The notes under the pieces are model-generated. The model was given only the letters and a program-made list of their open reading frames with translations, was not told the origin of the DNA and made no database searches. Position numbers and translations under genes: made by a program. A DNA stretch of 64,000 bases from Pagrus major (Eukaryota; Chordata; Actinopteri; Spariformes; Sparidae), in the NCBI RefSeq assembly GCF_040436345.1, contig NC_133224.1, positions 8,300,741-8,364,740 on the forward strand. The letters are read 5' to 3'. Numbering within the stretch: position 1 is the stretch's first letter; every line of letters begins with the position of its first letter. This document shows, piece after piece, positions 1 through 14,700 of the stretch.

Positions 1-2811
1 CTGCCAGTTCTGCCCTCATTACTTTCCTTTATTTTTTTTTAAAGCTCACTGAAATTGTGAAAATTCAAACCTGTTTAGACAGATTTAATGACCTAAGAAT
101 GTTAATGAACTTCTTTTCTTTTTCATCTCTGTCTCACCTTCCTCATCCGACTTTTTCCCCCTCCAATATCATCACTTTGCCTTCTTATTTCTGACCCATT
201 TGTATGTATGTGTCTGTGTGCATGAGTCTATAGCACCGCTCCGCCCCTCCTCCCTGGCCTGATTATTGTCTTGCGGAGAGCGCTTCCTTTTAGTATTTGG
301 TATCCATGGCAACGCATCCTTCCATGAAGAGCCGTCTGTCTACGGCGATCAGGAGATCCTACCATTCCTCTTCTCTCGCTCAGCCCCACCCGCTCCTTCC
401 TCTTCCCCTTTCCCCTACATTACTCTCCCCTCCGCCACCTCCCCCGATCTTTTCTGCCTCTAGCCTACATTTCCTACATCTCCCTCACCGTTCCAAGCAT
501 CTCACTTTAACACATCCTCACGCGCTACACATTTTCTCTGCATTTTTAGCACCGACCTTTTTGCTTCGTGATTTGTCCCTGTATGCCTACCATGCCCCCC
601 TCATACATGTCTCAAATGAATAGCCTTTACACATTTACCTCATGGGCTATTACCGCGGAGGTTTATTGAGTTTCTTAGAACCAACTCATTCATCAGTGTT
701 TGTGTTTCTCTGCCTATGCTTGTTTTCTCCCGCTGAGCTGTAGAAATACCGCAGACCACTTGAATGATCTCTTTACATGCTCAAACCAACTGGCCCAGTT
801 CCCTTCATGCAGATTCTGATGCAAACCATGCGCTTTAGGGTCACCGCTGATTGCTTGATTAAATCAAACATACCTTCTAGTGTTGTCAGGATGTTCTCTT
901 CAAGGAGAACATTAAATGTCCTGGTTTGATAATATATCTTGTCTGGGTCACAGGAAGTGGCGAATACGAGAAACTAACATGCAGGATGAGTTTTTATTTA
1001 TCCCTATATATCATTTTACCATGGAGAAAAACAATATGCAGTAAATGATTAATTGACTAAACTACAACTTTATTTCTTAAGCAAATTTATTTCATGTCTA
1101 ATTATTTTGAGTTTCAAACTAAACCAATATCTGGTGGCAGCATACCATCGCGAGGTAAGAACTGATCATTTGTGCTGTGTATTTAGGTGAATACCACAAT
1201 CACAACACAAGATAGGCTGCTCGCTCATTCGCTTTTTTTCAGTAAGTCAACCCTCTCTGAGTCATATGAGTGAGAAACTCATTACTACTCACTACACTGA
1301 CCTACAAGAAATTCAGTCCTTTTTCAGACTTTCAAGACAGATATATGCAGATCTAAAAGCTATGTGAACTAGCAGAACGTTTTGGTGCAATAAATTCCAT
1401 TAAGAAGTAGGGTTGCAGTGGTGCACCAGCTTCGAGGTAAAACGGTTATCATACAGGTAGATTTGCAATATCTATGGTATTTAATTCTATCATACGGTGT
1501 ATTCCCCTTGTAGTCTGGCTAGCTGCACAGCTAACTGCGCTAACAAGCTACAGTCATGGATGTGTTAAGTAGTTAGTAGTTAATCTGGTGATATGATGCC
1601 CCTATAATAACACTAATAATTGCGTAATGACACGTACTGTGATACCGTTGATACTGTTGCAGCCCTATCAATATGTAGCCACAGTTTCTCAAAGCATGAT
1701 ATAACATCTGAGATAGCTTTATGGTGCTTGTATGATTTTCATCATGGAAAAAATTTCTTTACAGAAAGAAGATCAGTTAAGCTAGAATTTACTGTTTGTC
1801 CCCATGCATCCTAAAGTAAGTTGTTGTTTTTCCTGCTGAAAAAAACTACTGATCATCATAGTTGATAGAGATAAATTCGATACATTTTCTGAATAAATTC
1901 AAAACAATGAGCCCTTCGTGAACAGCAGAAGCCCTGCAGTCAGCTTTGTGTAATTAATTATGTATGATTGATTGTGTTTTGAGCATTTGCTGTAGTCTGG
2001 CATAATAGCAGTTTGATAACAGGCTCTAAAGTTGTCAAAACAGTTATTATAAAAGACTACAGCCTTTAGAAGATTAGTCATTTATTGGAAGTCATTGCCA
2101 TGTCAGCCCTGTGGCTACTTCACCCCAGACTGTAGCTGGTGTGGTGTATTGTGTGAGCATATGGAAAAAAACTGCAACTCCACATAAGCATTTAAGTAGG
2201 CCACAGGCAATAAAACCTGATGAAGAGTGCAGACTGCCTGTAAAACCTGCCTTCATCACACAGGTGACAGAACAGATGTACACATAAAACATGCCAGATA
2301 TCTAACACACGTCCACTCTCACGCACACAGGCTTGTATCACTCTGGTCATGTGTGTGAACATGTGTGTGGAACCATAAATGGGTCACAAGTGACATAGAC
2401 AAGCCTCTTTATGGGCCACAAGGGTGTATTATTACATTTATCTTCCTCTCTCTATTTTTATCTTCTTCTGCCCCACCACCATCTATCCCTTGCCCCTGTG
2501 TCCGCCTTGTGGAATCAGGAATGTGATCCATAACATGACAGAAACAGAAAAAGAAGCCCGTTGGAAATCCTGCATAAAACACTGACATCACATCTTCCTC
2601 CTCCCCCTCTTTCTGTCAGTGTTTTATCTCTGATTGATCTCCTCTGCTAACACATTTACCCACCTCACACAATGAACCACTTATATGTCTGAATGACACT
2701 TAGGCTCATTGTTTTATCATTTCGAAACAATACAGCTCAATTATCTAGTTGACTCATGAATAACTGTATTTTCATTATTGTCAATCAATTATTACCGCCC
2801 ACCACTCTATG

Positions 2812-2849
<38 letters not shown>

Positions 2850-2852
2850 CAC
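1..2852 (-). other. poln: poln intron after exon 21, no exon found
   Basis: I looked for the continuation of the O-helix and for motif C (a HDE-type sequence) on the minus strand and saw neither, so the next poln exons lie left of base 1. The stretch is AT-rich with a pyrimidine-rich start (110-480) and an X-box-like palindrome at 300-313. Confidence 0.6.
2814..2846. repeat. (TG)n microsatellite
   Basis: About 16 uninterrupted TG units that touch the donor of poln exon 21. Confidence 0.95.
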
Positions 2853-2935
2853 CTGCCCCGTATACAACAGAGTAGACGATGCGTTTGGCGTGTTCCCGAT
2901 CCTCAGAAGTCACCTCACCCTCACTCACCCCTTTC
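2853..2935 (-). CDS. poln: poln exon 21, O-helix (motif B)
   Basis: Residues 1309-1336. It carries the fingers O-helix [18 protein letters not shown] with Arg1322, Lys1326, Tyr1330 and Tyr1334-Gly1335, the usual R-x3-K-x7-YG spacing. This is the last poln exon in the window. Its donor GTGAGT is followed at once by a (CA)n tract on the coding strand. Confidence 0.95.
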
Positions 2936-5241
2936 CTGAGTGACAAACACATTGAGAGTTATATATGCAAATTAAACTCTCTGTTGACAAAGATAAAACA
3001 TTTTCACACACTATTTTGACACTGAAAAATAACTTTTATGTGACGATTCCCAAATAAAATGGAGATAAAACATGTAGGAAACGTAGATAGAGTTACACTT
3101 TAACTACACTTTTTAAGTATAAAGTAAAGAGACGACATCAGATTCAGTGGTAGTTTTAAAGAAATTAAATTAAAACATCAGAAATGTGGTCTTACATGCA
3201 GAGCTTGACTGATTGTTACAGGAAAACTTTATAAGAAATCAAAAAAATTATCAATGAAATTGGATAAAATCCCCTCTAGTGATGCCACTCAGGGGCTGAG
3301 TTGTTTTGACCATGTTTTGAAAAGGTCAAAATACTGTTGGACTCATTAGAGACAGTTTGAAAACAAATGATTGAAATGGAGATGACAAAAACATAGAGAT
3401 AGACATCGTATTTTTATTCAACACATTCTTCCTTTTTAAAACCTGGCGCCTAGATTACCCACAATGCATCCAGGCATCCTTATGTAAGTCTGTTAACTTT
3501 AGATGTTTAGATTAAATGTAAATGCACTTTGTTGCCTGGTGGGACATAGAGAAGGTGAAAGCACAAGACAGAAAAGTGGCAAAGAAGAAAAGGACTGCAG
3601 AAGAATCAGTCCAAGAACAAAAAGAAAAAAAGGAATCAGTGCGAGTTATGGAGGTTAAAAGGGTATGAGGGGTAGAGAGACAGGGGGAGAGACAGACAGA
3701 GGCAGGGATGGACAGACAGAGACAGTTATGTAATGTGACTTGTAGACAGCCGTAGTACTGGGGATCAGACAGGGTGGGATGACACGTCTGCAAAGTGGCA
3801 TTTCTGGAGGGGCTGACGGGGAGCTGCCACTGATGATCAGTGTTGAGGGAGTCCACACACACACACACACACACAGACAGACACACACACAGACAAAAAG
3901 ACACCCATAGAGAAATTATGTTATGTCTGGTGAACTTCAAGACTCCAGTGTCTCATGATGTCATCAGTCTTGATGCCTGAAGCCTCAGGATAAGGACTCT
4001 TAAGCTGGAATTAATGACCCTTAAAATGATCTTTCTCTCCTACAAACACACACTTACACACACACACACACACATTTCTCTGTAAACAACCAACAGAGAT
4101 AAATGATGGGTAAGTTAAAACCTCCAGTGGGTGAGCCAAAGGTGAGCTGAGGGGATATCCATACTGGATTTTCACTGCCCCCTGCTGGACAGGCATTCAT
4201 CTCGCCTGCTGTTAATCTTAATCAGGTATATGTCACATTTTGGAACTTAAACAAGCTTTTACATTTGTCTTAGGCTTCTTAAAAATTGGGCTTGTTGCTG
4301 TTGCATGTTTGTGTTTGCCCCTGACACCTATTTGCAACAAGTTGAAAAAAAAAGTGTTGCAGGTTGTTCTTACAAAGACAGTTTGTGTCTTGTAAAGAAA
4401 AATCTCATTTGTATTCAAAGTAAAAAGGAATTCATTTTGTTGCAGAGTTAAAAGCTTTTGACATGTTTTACCCTCTAAAAATATCTATATTTAGAGGGTT
4501 TCCAGTCAGATTAGTGACATAACTGGCAGGAGAGCAATGGGTTGAAAGAGTGAAAGCAGTGGGGGAAAAGAAAAATGGAAGAAAAGAAACAGTGAAATTA
4601 ACATGTAAAAGAGCGATGGAAAAGGAGGGGGGGAGATGGGATTAAGAAGAGAGAAATAATTGTGAGAGGAAGGACGGAGAGGGCAAGAAAAAGACTGAAA
4701 CCACTTGAGCCAAAAGGCACAGAGGAAAGAAATAGAAGACTGTAAAAGAGAGAGAAACAAAAAAAGGGAGAGTCAGGCAGAGTAATCCCTGCAGAGCTGC
4801 AGTGACACCAGTTAATTTGTTTAAAGGTGAAACAGAGATAATGAAAGAGACACAAAGTAAAGCCTCAGTAGAGCTGTTAATGTGGTCCTTGTGACCAGGT
4901 AATCTGTTTACCCGGCTGCCCTCTGCCTCACACTTGACTGAGATGGATGACAGGAGCAAAAGGTACAACACTGACACACGCACTCACACAAACAGCATCA
5001 AAAAAGACAAGACACGCCTACGTGTAAACACCGACACACACTGGCAGCAAGAGGGAATGAAAAAAAACACACACACTTGCAAAATATACTTCAAAAGCAC
5101 TACAATGTAATCACAAGGGTGACCAGCCCAGGGGTGTCCTGCCCATGAAAAAGGGAGAGCGGATGAGGCAGTTGGCATGGTAGTCATGGCAACAAGGTTA
5201 TTAGCGTTTGAAGTGAAGGAGCCAGCAGTCTGATGTGAGGG

Positions 5242-5291
<50 letters not shown>

Positions 5292-5507
5292 AGGAGAAAC
5301 CCTGTAGAGCATCAACATTCACCTTGGCAAGGAGATCAGGGGAGAAGCAGTGTGTGTGCGTGTGTGTGTGTGCGTGTGAGACCCACCACTGAGAGGCCAA
5401 CATGGTAAAGACATCCGCCTGCGGGTGGGTGAAAATGCGGAGCAGCTCAGGGTCAGAGGAGAGGTGAGCCAGCAGACGCAGCTCCACCTGGCAGAAGTCT
5501 GGCACGT

Positions 5508-5561
<54 letters not shown>

Positions 5562-8500
5562 TCTAAATAATACATTATTCCAGACTCACATGTAAAATCA
5601 TCATCTAATAGCAACACTGACATTTCGGGAAAGATTCTTATTCGCCTTCTTGCTGGGTGTAGTTAGATGAGAAGAGTTATATCACTCTGATGTCTGTCTT
5701 AAACATGAGCATGAGCGACATTAGCCTAGCCTAGCCCAGATTGGGAACCAGGTAACCTGGCTCGGTCCAGAGGTGCCAAAATCTGCTCAACAGCACCTCT
5801 CGAGGAAGCTACTGTGCCCGGGAAATAGTCGATTATGTGTGGATTAGACAATAAAAGAATAAATCAACAGAGCATGTTTACAGTGCTTATGCTGGGAGGT
5901 AGATATTGTCAGTTACTTGAACTTGTATTAGTCCCCCCCCCCCCCCCCCCCCCCCCAAAAAAAAACAGAAAAAGGAAAGATATAAAAAAGAAGCAATAAA
6001 AAGTAAAAAAGTTCAGCTGATCTGCATCCAGTTCGTTGCTATCAGTCTTTTAGCTGTCGTGCATTAAGTTGTTTTAATTTGTAAAAGTAAGGCTAGCTGA
6101 ATTTCCCAGTTTACTGTATTTGTGCTAAGCTAAGCTAAGCTAGCCAGCTGCCTGCGGTAGCTTCATAATTACCACAGTGGTTTCAATCATCTGATATGAC
6201 TCTTGTTAAGTATAGTTCCCAAAGCTGCCCAAGATATCTGGAATTTCCTATTATATATAATAAAATAATAAATGTAACTTAGGTTTAATTTTTTAAATAG
6301 CTTTGAGCATTTAACTTTAGCAAATACATATGTACAATATGTTTTACATTTACAGTATATTTGTGGTGTAGAAGAAATGTCCAAATGAAAAGGAAGGATG
6401 ACTTAGGTTCAACAAGCTCAAAGAATACATAAAACATTTTGTGCAATTGTGTCGCACTTGCTGTTCCTCAACCTGCCATCTTCACTTAATTTAGTGGCTT
6501 CCAGCATTTCCCAGTATAACTTTGATTAACCCACGCAGAGTGGGTGTGAAATACAGCGGTTCCACTCAGTCATACATGAAAGGTGTAGAGAGCAACAGCA
6601 AATAGCGACAGTAAGAGCAAAAGAGTGAGAGCTTCAAGTACAGACAGAAAGGTCAGTGTCTGGAGAAATTGGTGTCCTAGCTTCCTACATGTTTCTCTCC
6701 GTATTACTGTCGATGGCAGTCTATAAAGAAAATACCCTTTTGTCATTCTGTCACCAGAAAGCATCCTATTGATGTTTTCGACAGTTTTGTGTGATCAAAC
6801 TCGATCTAAGCTGGATGGAAGAGCAGTCAAAGACCCGCACACAGCAGCTACTAGTACACACAAAGAAACACAAATACACAAAACAACACACAGCCTAACC
6901 CCTTCCTGGTTTACCTGGATTTACAGGAAAAATAATTGGAGAGTATATATACACATTTTGGTCTGATAATCTTAGAGCAACATCGTAATCATTTGTGATG
7001 TTTTATAAACACGACTAAACTTTCAAAATTAAATCAACATTTTTCTCGACATAAATTCTTTGAATGCATCAATGTGATGTGTGGCCTTTTTACCATAATG
7101 ATGTTGAAATTACCATGATTTGGATTTAATCTGTTACATCCGTCTCACAGTAAGCTAAAGCTGCTATCACATAAATCCATGTAAAGCTGGGTTATTAAGT
7201 AAAAGTCATGGAACTTGAACCATAAAAATGCTGCTATTAAATGTTTGAATGTGAATATTCGCAGTGACCTGATGATGGTGTGAATATAAATGTATCCACT
7301 AGCTGCTAAGCCTCGAGGAATAGTTCACTAAAAGGTGACAAACCTCTTTTTGCTCATTTAAAGCAACATTCTGTAACTTTTTTACTTTAAAATAGCAGCT
7401 TCAAAATAATTTTGTGTCTTGTAATCGGGTGAATGGTGTCTCTATCTCAGCCACTCTGCCCCCCTATCACTTGTTTCTGCACTATGTAGTTTGGAGCGCC
7501 AAATCGCATACAATGCCAATTACTACATAATGTAGCTTTAAATGTGAATGCACAGCTAATTGTTACATGTATAGGATAAAATTGCTATCCATCATGAAAA
7601 GATGCAAATTATGGGAAACTATTCATCTGTCTATTTAAGGTCTTCATATTAAGTCAAAGGGATCAAGTTTATTCATTTTTGTCAAACACTTTCGAAGCTA
7701 AAATGGATGCATCTTCTGTTAAAGAGTTGAAACTGTAGAGGGCTGGGTACTGAAATTTGATACTTTTATGGCACCGACTGAATTCTGTCACTGCTATCGA
7801 GCATCGAAAAATGTCTTGTCATTCGATACCAAATTTACCTAAGGAGTTAATCTCATAAGCGTCAGTGAGCCAGTCAGCATGCTTGTTGTGCCAAGATCTA
7901 ATAGTGCTTGTGGGTTTTTTTTAGATAAACCCAGCCCTATATGGAGGTCAATCTGGACACAAGACAGATGCAGTTTCAGGACTAGAGATGCTAATTTTAA
8001 GCAGTTTCTTTAATCGATAGTTAGATGCCTTAACAATCAATTATCGGTTAATCATAAATAATATATGAAATATGTTGGACATTTTTTCCATTGACACAAT
8101 CTATGTTCAATGCTAAATCAGAGTAGACTACATTGGGAGTTAAAAGGACAGATAAAGTAAACTTGATTGATAAACGTAACAACATAAAATAATTACAACT
8201 GGCTCAACAAAATCCAACCTACATTGAAGCTACTAAATGGCTAAAATACAAATAACATCAATTTGTATAGAATTTCTTTTTGTATTTCTAAATGACAATT
8301 TTGTTTTATTTTAATTAAAGACTTTTTCATGTATTTGTGCCCATCTCTGATTGTTGAATGATACATTTTTACTCGGTCAAATTCTGTACGCAGATTAATC
8401 GATTAATCATTAACATTCCTATTTAGGACACTAAAATTGCAGGACAGACACATGAACAAATCATCTCTCGAAATTTGCCCAAGGCAAATACGTCAGCAGC

Positions 8501-11500
8501 AGAGAGATGACCAGAGGCAATAAATTAAACACACTAACAGACACACCTTCACCTCATAAAACAGCCAGACAGAAAGCTGTTAATACCGTTTACAGATACA
8601 CGCAAGAAGCTGTCAACAGAAATATAGTTGGACACATGGAGAGAGAATGTCCTGTACTGACACGTCTGCAGCTCTCCTGTCAGCTTGGCAGATCTAAACT
8701 GAAACATCTCTCAAGATGTAGTTGCTCACATGTTCACACAATCATAGCAGACCGACACTTCTATCCACGCCAACAAAAGCAATTGCTTTCATTCCATTCC
8801 ATTACTGCCTTTTCACCCAGACACATCTCCTCCTCTGCTCGGCCGCTCCAAAATCAAATTAAACCTGACTGATTGCAGGGAAAAATGACTCAAAATGGAC
8901 GAGGGGGAAATTTGAGAGAATTTCTGGATGGAGCAACCGGCTGTAATAGGTTTGTGCTAATGTAAAAAGATAAAGAATGATGAAGGAAGGGTAGCACGGG
9001 ATTGTGAGGGGCAAATACTATGCACTGATGCATTAAAAATACTTAGTGCTTCATTTATAATAATTGAGACACAGATTTTGATACAGATTCCAGGTCAATG
9101 TTCAGCGCTACTGATGAGGGGAAGACAATCCCTTGACTATTCAGATTGCAAAGGAAAAAGATAAATATGGAAAGGGCAAGAAAAGAAAAACAAGGTGGAG
9201 GGGTGATGGTGAGGTGAGCAATGGAGGTCTGGTTTTGGTTGTGATGAGGTGAGGAAGGGAGTTTCTAAAGATATCCTCGAATTAATGTTTCATGAGTCAG
9301 ATCACATTTCCTCCAAGCATGGCCGGCAGCTTCAGGAAACATATTGCTGACTAGGATCTGTGTGTGTATATGTGTGTATTTGTGCGTGTGTGTGTGTGAA
9401 AGAAAAAGTGTGTAAGAGAGTGTTTTCCCTTCATACATATGCAGATGACAGAAACAGAAAGGAAGCATATTGGTGTGAACTTTAGAAGAAAATGTGTGTG
9501 TATGACAGAGAATAATAATATGTGAATGTGTGAGTGACTCAGTATACGTGTGTGAGTGTCCTCCAAGGCCTGATTCTAACAGAGATTGTCTGTGTGATAA
9601 AAGAAGACACACAATCAAGAGTCCTTGTATTGATCCATACAGGAATAGCTCGGACCTACAGGAAGCCTCTCTATAAATTAACCCTTCAAACTGAATCATC
9701 TAAGTGCCATTTATAACCTTGAGCAGAAACTAAACACCTGAGAATATTATATTCCTGACCAGAACAAATTCATTTGTAGATTGCCTATTAATTAGCTAAA
9801 TATTCACTGCTGGTTTCCACTCACTTGTGATCTGAGTTTCTTTAACAAATGCTACTTCATTGGCTAGTATATGTGATTGAAGCTTTTCGTCTTCAATCTG
9901 CTTGCCTCTGTGTGTCTGCATGTGGGGCCTATTTTGAACTGTGACAGGTTTAAATCATGTTTGGTCCTGTTTGCCAACTTCTTTTTTCACTCTCGAACTC
10001 CCAGAAGTTATAGTGACAGGGAGCCAAATAAAACACACTGTTCCCTTAAATAAAATCACAGATTACTCTGGGTTTGAACATCTTTGGAAACATTTGGGAT
10101 AATGTAAGTACGCATCTCAACAAATTATATAACTTGCAGAAATGTAACATGATGTCTTAAGTTTCTAGACAGCCTGAAAATACAGAACAAGCTTATGTAT
10201 TAATTGAGACTACAGATATTAAAATCAATAAAGTGACAGTAGCTCCTGTAGTTCTGTGGACAGCATACAAAGATACTGAGGGGATTAAGCCATGTCTCAT
10301 ACATTTTTAATGCCACCACCTGCAGTACCCTGAACAGCCCTCAATGATGCTTTGCACTAGCAGTATGAAGTATGAAGGTTATGGATAAAAGCGTTAGAGC
10401 TCAACTAAAACCTGCACATTGAGAATTTGAAATGTCCCCTGTGGGTTGTGGTGTTACTAAAGAGGCTTCCAGGAAGAATGAATCCACCAGCTTACAGACC
10501 AGGGTGATCTCAGGATTTAGGTTTAACTGGATTGTGAAGGTTAAAAGTCTACTGAGAGAAATTTATAGCATATATAGCCTGTGCTTCATACCTAAACCCA
10601 GGAAGCCCAGTTCAGACCAAAGATTTGCAATGAGAAGAAACCGATTCAGAATGTTCAGAGGCTTAATGCACGTCACCTGCTTCAGCAGCCAAACAGCACC
10701 ACCTCAGGTCGGTTACAAACTACCAGCTGGTTGCAACAACAGAGTTTTAGAAGGAAAGAGTGGATCACGTCATCAATTTGTTTGAGTAATAGCTGTGTCT
10801 GTATGAACAAAAGCCTTATAGTTTTCCTCTGCTTTGCTTGCATTCACCTTCACTCTCGCTCGCTCTCAGCTTTTGTTTCTGCTGTTTCATCATTACTAGA
10901 AATGCAAGTGTAGCAAGTAACTCCCTAACACTACGCTCATTCATATTTTAAGGTGCTACAAATTATATGCAGCTGTAAAAAAAATGATTTTTTCCCCTCC
11001 ATGCTTGAAAAATCGCAGTGAAAGTGCCCTCTTGGATGCCCCTATGGTAGATAAAACATGTTTTTCCCTTCCAGTGGACAAAATATGGTGAAGTGCCCTC
11101 TTACGATTTTTGCCCCACCGCATACAGCTGGTGCCCTTTTGTATTTTTTCGCCCCTGCCCCTCAAACATCCTGAGTCTGCCACTGTACCTTCAACTTTAG
11201 CTAACAGCGTCATCCTGTTAGTTGGTCCATGTTTTAAATGTAGATATGAATAAACCTTGCTCTTTTAACAACAACACCACTGACACAGCTTATGTCGCTC
11301 TTACCGAAGACTGCACACAACAATTATATGTCTTCCCAAATGTATCTTTCCTATTATGGACTTAGGGGTGAAAAACAAAGAAAATTCGAGGACTGAACTA
11401 AAACTAACAGGGTTGACGAGGGATTTAGGCCTGCCTTTGTTCTCATTTTGGCTAGCATCTCTTTTTCCTCTCTCAGCTCCAGCCCACACACACCAACAGA

Positions 11501-11725
11501 CATCTCCCAATAGAAAATAAATGAGTGGACGATTGCAAACAAACAAGCACACACATATCAGGCGCATGCAGATTGCTTGAAGACAGGGAGGATGTTCAAA
11601 ACGTACTACAAAAAATAGTCTGTTTAATCTGTGGTAAAACAGAGTTGACAGCCATGGATTGAGGGTGGGATTGATAAATAAACACAGCACGCACTCGAGA
11701 CAAAATCTGCATTATGCCCACACAC

Positions 11726-11757
<32 letters not shown>

Positions 11758-14700
11758 TCAATACTTTCACAGACAAGAAAATAACATTCACACACATAAT
11801 ACCTTTTGACATGCCTCCAAGTTGAACTTTTTCTAGGGACACTGGAAAGTGTTAGTTGTTGAAACACACATACACACCCAGCAGTTGTCCCAGTTTGGGA
11901 AGGACATTGTAGGACATGAAGGGGGTGACTGAGCAAGGGCTCCCTAGGAGGCGTTGTATGTATGTGTGTTCGTGAATCCCTGCCATGCTGTGTGTGTATA
12001 TGTGGGATCCTCGCTCTAAGCCCACTGCTGCCCTCATGCTAACCCTGGTTTATCCGTCTGGTTATGTAAGTTCGCGACACACTGTCAGGGCCAGCAGACA
12101 CCCGACGTTCCCCTCAAAGCTCTCGCAGGCTGACAGTGTTCCAGCTCTCCCCTCAGTCTGCACAGCGTGGACCAGCGTTACGCCCTGGTGTGACCTCATG
12201 ATGCCAGCTGAGGTGTCAGTGGAAGTAGCTTTTTTAAAGTTAACATTTACAAACTCGGAAAGACAAATCTAGCCCAGGGAAACATTTATGCTGATTTGAG
12301 ATTGCACATTTGTGAAAAAAACTAGAGATATCTCTGAGACTTAGTAAAATAAGTCCTGTGTCGGACTCACATATGCAATTTTCATATGCGATGCTGCTCA
12401 CACACATTTCCACAAGACTGAACTATAACAAGAAGAACTAATGTTGCTGTAACTACAGTTCAGGAACATTTTTCTCTCTCTTAGGTTAAGTAAGAGCCTT
12501 GGTCAAGAGTGAGTGTAAAGACATGCCTGAGAAGCTAATCGCACTTGAATCGAGAATAAAATGAATGTGCCAAAGCATGTGCAGTCCATGAGTGTGACCT
12601 TTTCTTGTTGTTGCCGAAGTTACTGTTTTAAATACCTAAAACATGAAAAGTATGAGTCAAACAAAATAAAAAGATGATAAGACAAATACAGACAATCTGA
12701 GCCTTATTACTTTGTATCTTATGGGGTGCCAAGGACAAAACAATGTTGTATAAAAGACCCAAGACATCATGATGTCACAATGCTTATTGTCCTACCTGCA
12801 GCGAGAAAGGTCCATCCTTCCTGAGGAATAAACATTGCCCGAGGATGAACGCTCACCACCTCCTCCTCCTCCTTTCCTGTGGGGACCAAACACAGATCCC
12901 TGAGGAACACCTCCGCAAATCATCTCTTCACTGCAAAGTGCAGTAAATATTGCTAAAGACTATAGTAACCAGCTTAAAAGTTTAGATTCTGAATATTTTA
13001 TCTGGTAAAAGAAACAAAAGTGTAATAACCACTAAATGCTGCTAACTGTAGCTACTGTTAGCTATTTAGCTCAGTTAGCCGTGCAGCTTGCATTCTTAAA
13101 TGTTTCTTATTAGCAACTTTTGTGCCATTTGTTACAATATGCTGGAAACCACACACACCTATCTCTTCACAAATTCTTTTGTAACTGTGTCGTGCTTTCT
13201 CATTTTCCAATCCTGTTAATAGAAACGCTGGTTGGTGGCCATGCAAGACATAATTTAAATTAAACTGACCTTCCATAAATAAGCAGAGCATCTCATCAAT
13301 GGTTGTCTTTCATGGCTCGTTTTGGAACAAATTTATCAACCAGACACACAGCATAATGCAGTAATTTCTAATATTCTGCGTGTTTGACAGAGTGAGCAGC
13401 ACAGAGAGAGACACAGTGAAACCCAGACAGTAAGCGACTGGGAGCTATAAAGAGAGCAAACACCGACATCTGACTTAATGAGGAGTTAAGTTATGAAGCT
13501 GCAACGCCCCATTTAGAGGCAAATCAGAATCCAATCAGGATCAGTTTCTCACTGTACTCTCTGCTGCTGTGAGGAGCTGGACGGAAGTGCTGACCTTATG
13601 CTGGAGAAGTGATGGTTAGCCATCACATCCCACGTCAGCATGATGAAAATAGCACTACGGCAGCAGCACGGACACACACAAACACATTCATGCTGACACA
13701 TACAAACTGCAGCACTGTAATCAGTAGTGATGAAGGCCTCACCTCTCACCTCAAGACACAAAGCGATTACTGATACAGGGATGACAGAGATAGAAGGAGG
13801 GATATTGATGGAGGGAAAGAAGGGATGATGAGGAATGTAGCAGCGATGGAGAGAGAAGAGGATCTGATGACAAGGAGCTTCGGGGAAATCTAAGCAAGTG
13901 AGAAGCAGAGGTGCTGATGTTAGCACCTATGAATCTATCATAAGAAAGAAAGATAGAAGCACTGAGAGACCAAGGGACAGAAATAGAGACATAAAGCTGC
14001 GTGTGGCACCACTGGCTGTGATTGACAGCAGAGTGGATGTGGTCTGGCCATGCCAACAGATGGATAGACTTGTTTTGATGTTTAAGTCATCTGCAAATGG
14101 AGAAATTTAGTTTTTTGTCACACTGTCATAAACTGAAGCTCTCCCTAGGATGAGTGAAAATCTAATCAAGAGCAGGCAATAAAATCTACATTCAACAAAG
14201 AATGTAGGTAATATAGGGAACATGTCAAAGTAAATTATTATAAGCTTTAATAAATAATATCTTATACACATTAATCTCTTATGATACAATTTTCAAATTC
14301 CATTCATATGAAATGTAGAGCAGTGCTGACATCTTTCTCAGATAAAGCCTGGCTGAAGAGTTTGCGAACTACAAAGAAAACAGAGTGTACTCAAGGCCGA
14401 GCGTATTATTTTTGGCCACATTCTGTCATGAATCACAAATGTGTTGTAATATAATTACTCTGTTGCTCTCAAGCAACTTGTCCCACAAAATGACGAGTCA
14501 GGCTGTTTCCCCAAAGTGTCGGTGTGGCACTTTTTTATCAAATGATGGCTGTGTGCAACTGGGGCAAGACAAGGTAATTAAAACTTTCTCCAAAGGAGAG
14601 GCGATGACAAGAAGTCAAGTGGAGAGAACACAGAGGGAGTGATGGCGAAATAATCAAATCTAAGGCTGACATTGATGTTTGTGTCCATATGGATAATGTT

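Larger units (their letters stand above)
5499..12795 (-). other. poln: poln intron between exons 19 and 20 (7.3 kb)
   Basis: Contains the repeats at 5618-6180, 7358-7541, 7739-7938 and 10596-11190, CA-rich stretches and several small open frames without protein character. The block at about 7985-8420 is GATTAATC-rich and may be a further old MITE. Confidence 0.6.

Noticed and set aside
3512-5559. Minus-strand frames rich in Cys-Val and Ser-Leu repeats
   Set aside because: They are translations of CA/TG and GA microsatellites. The only true coding in this stretch is poln exon 20 (5498-5387).
10432-10785. 117-codon plus-strand frame
   Set aside because: It lies in a poln intron over sequence resembling MITE edges, with no protein-like motif.
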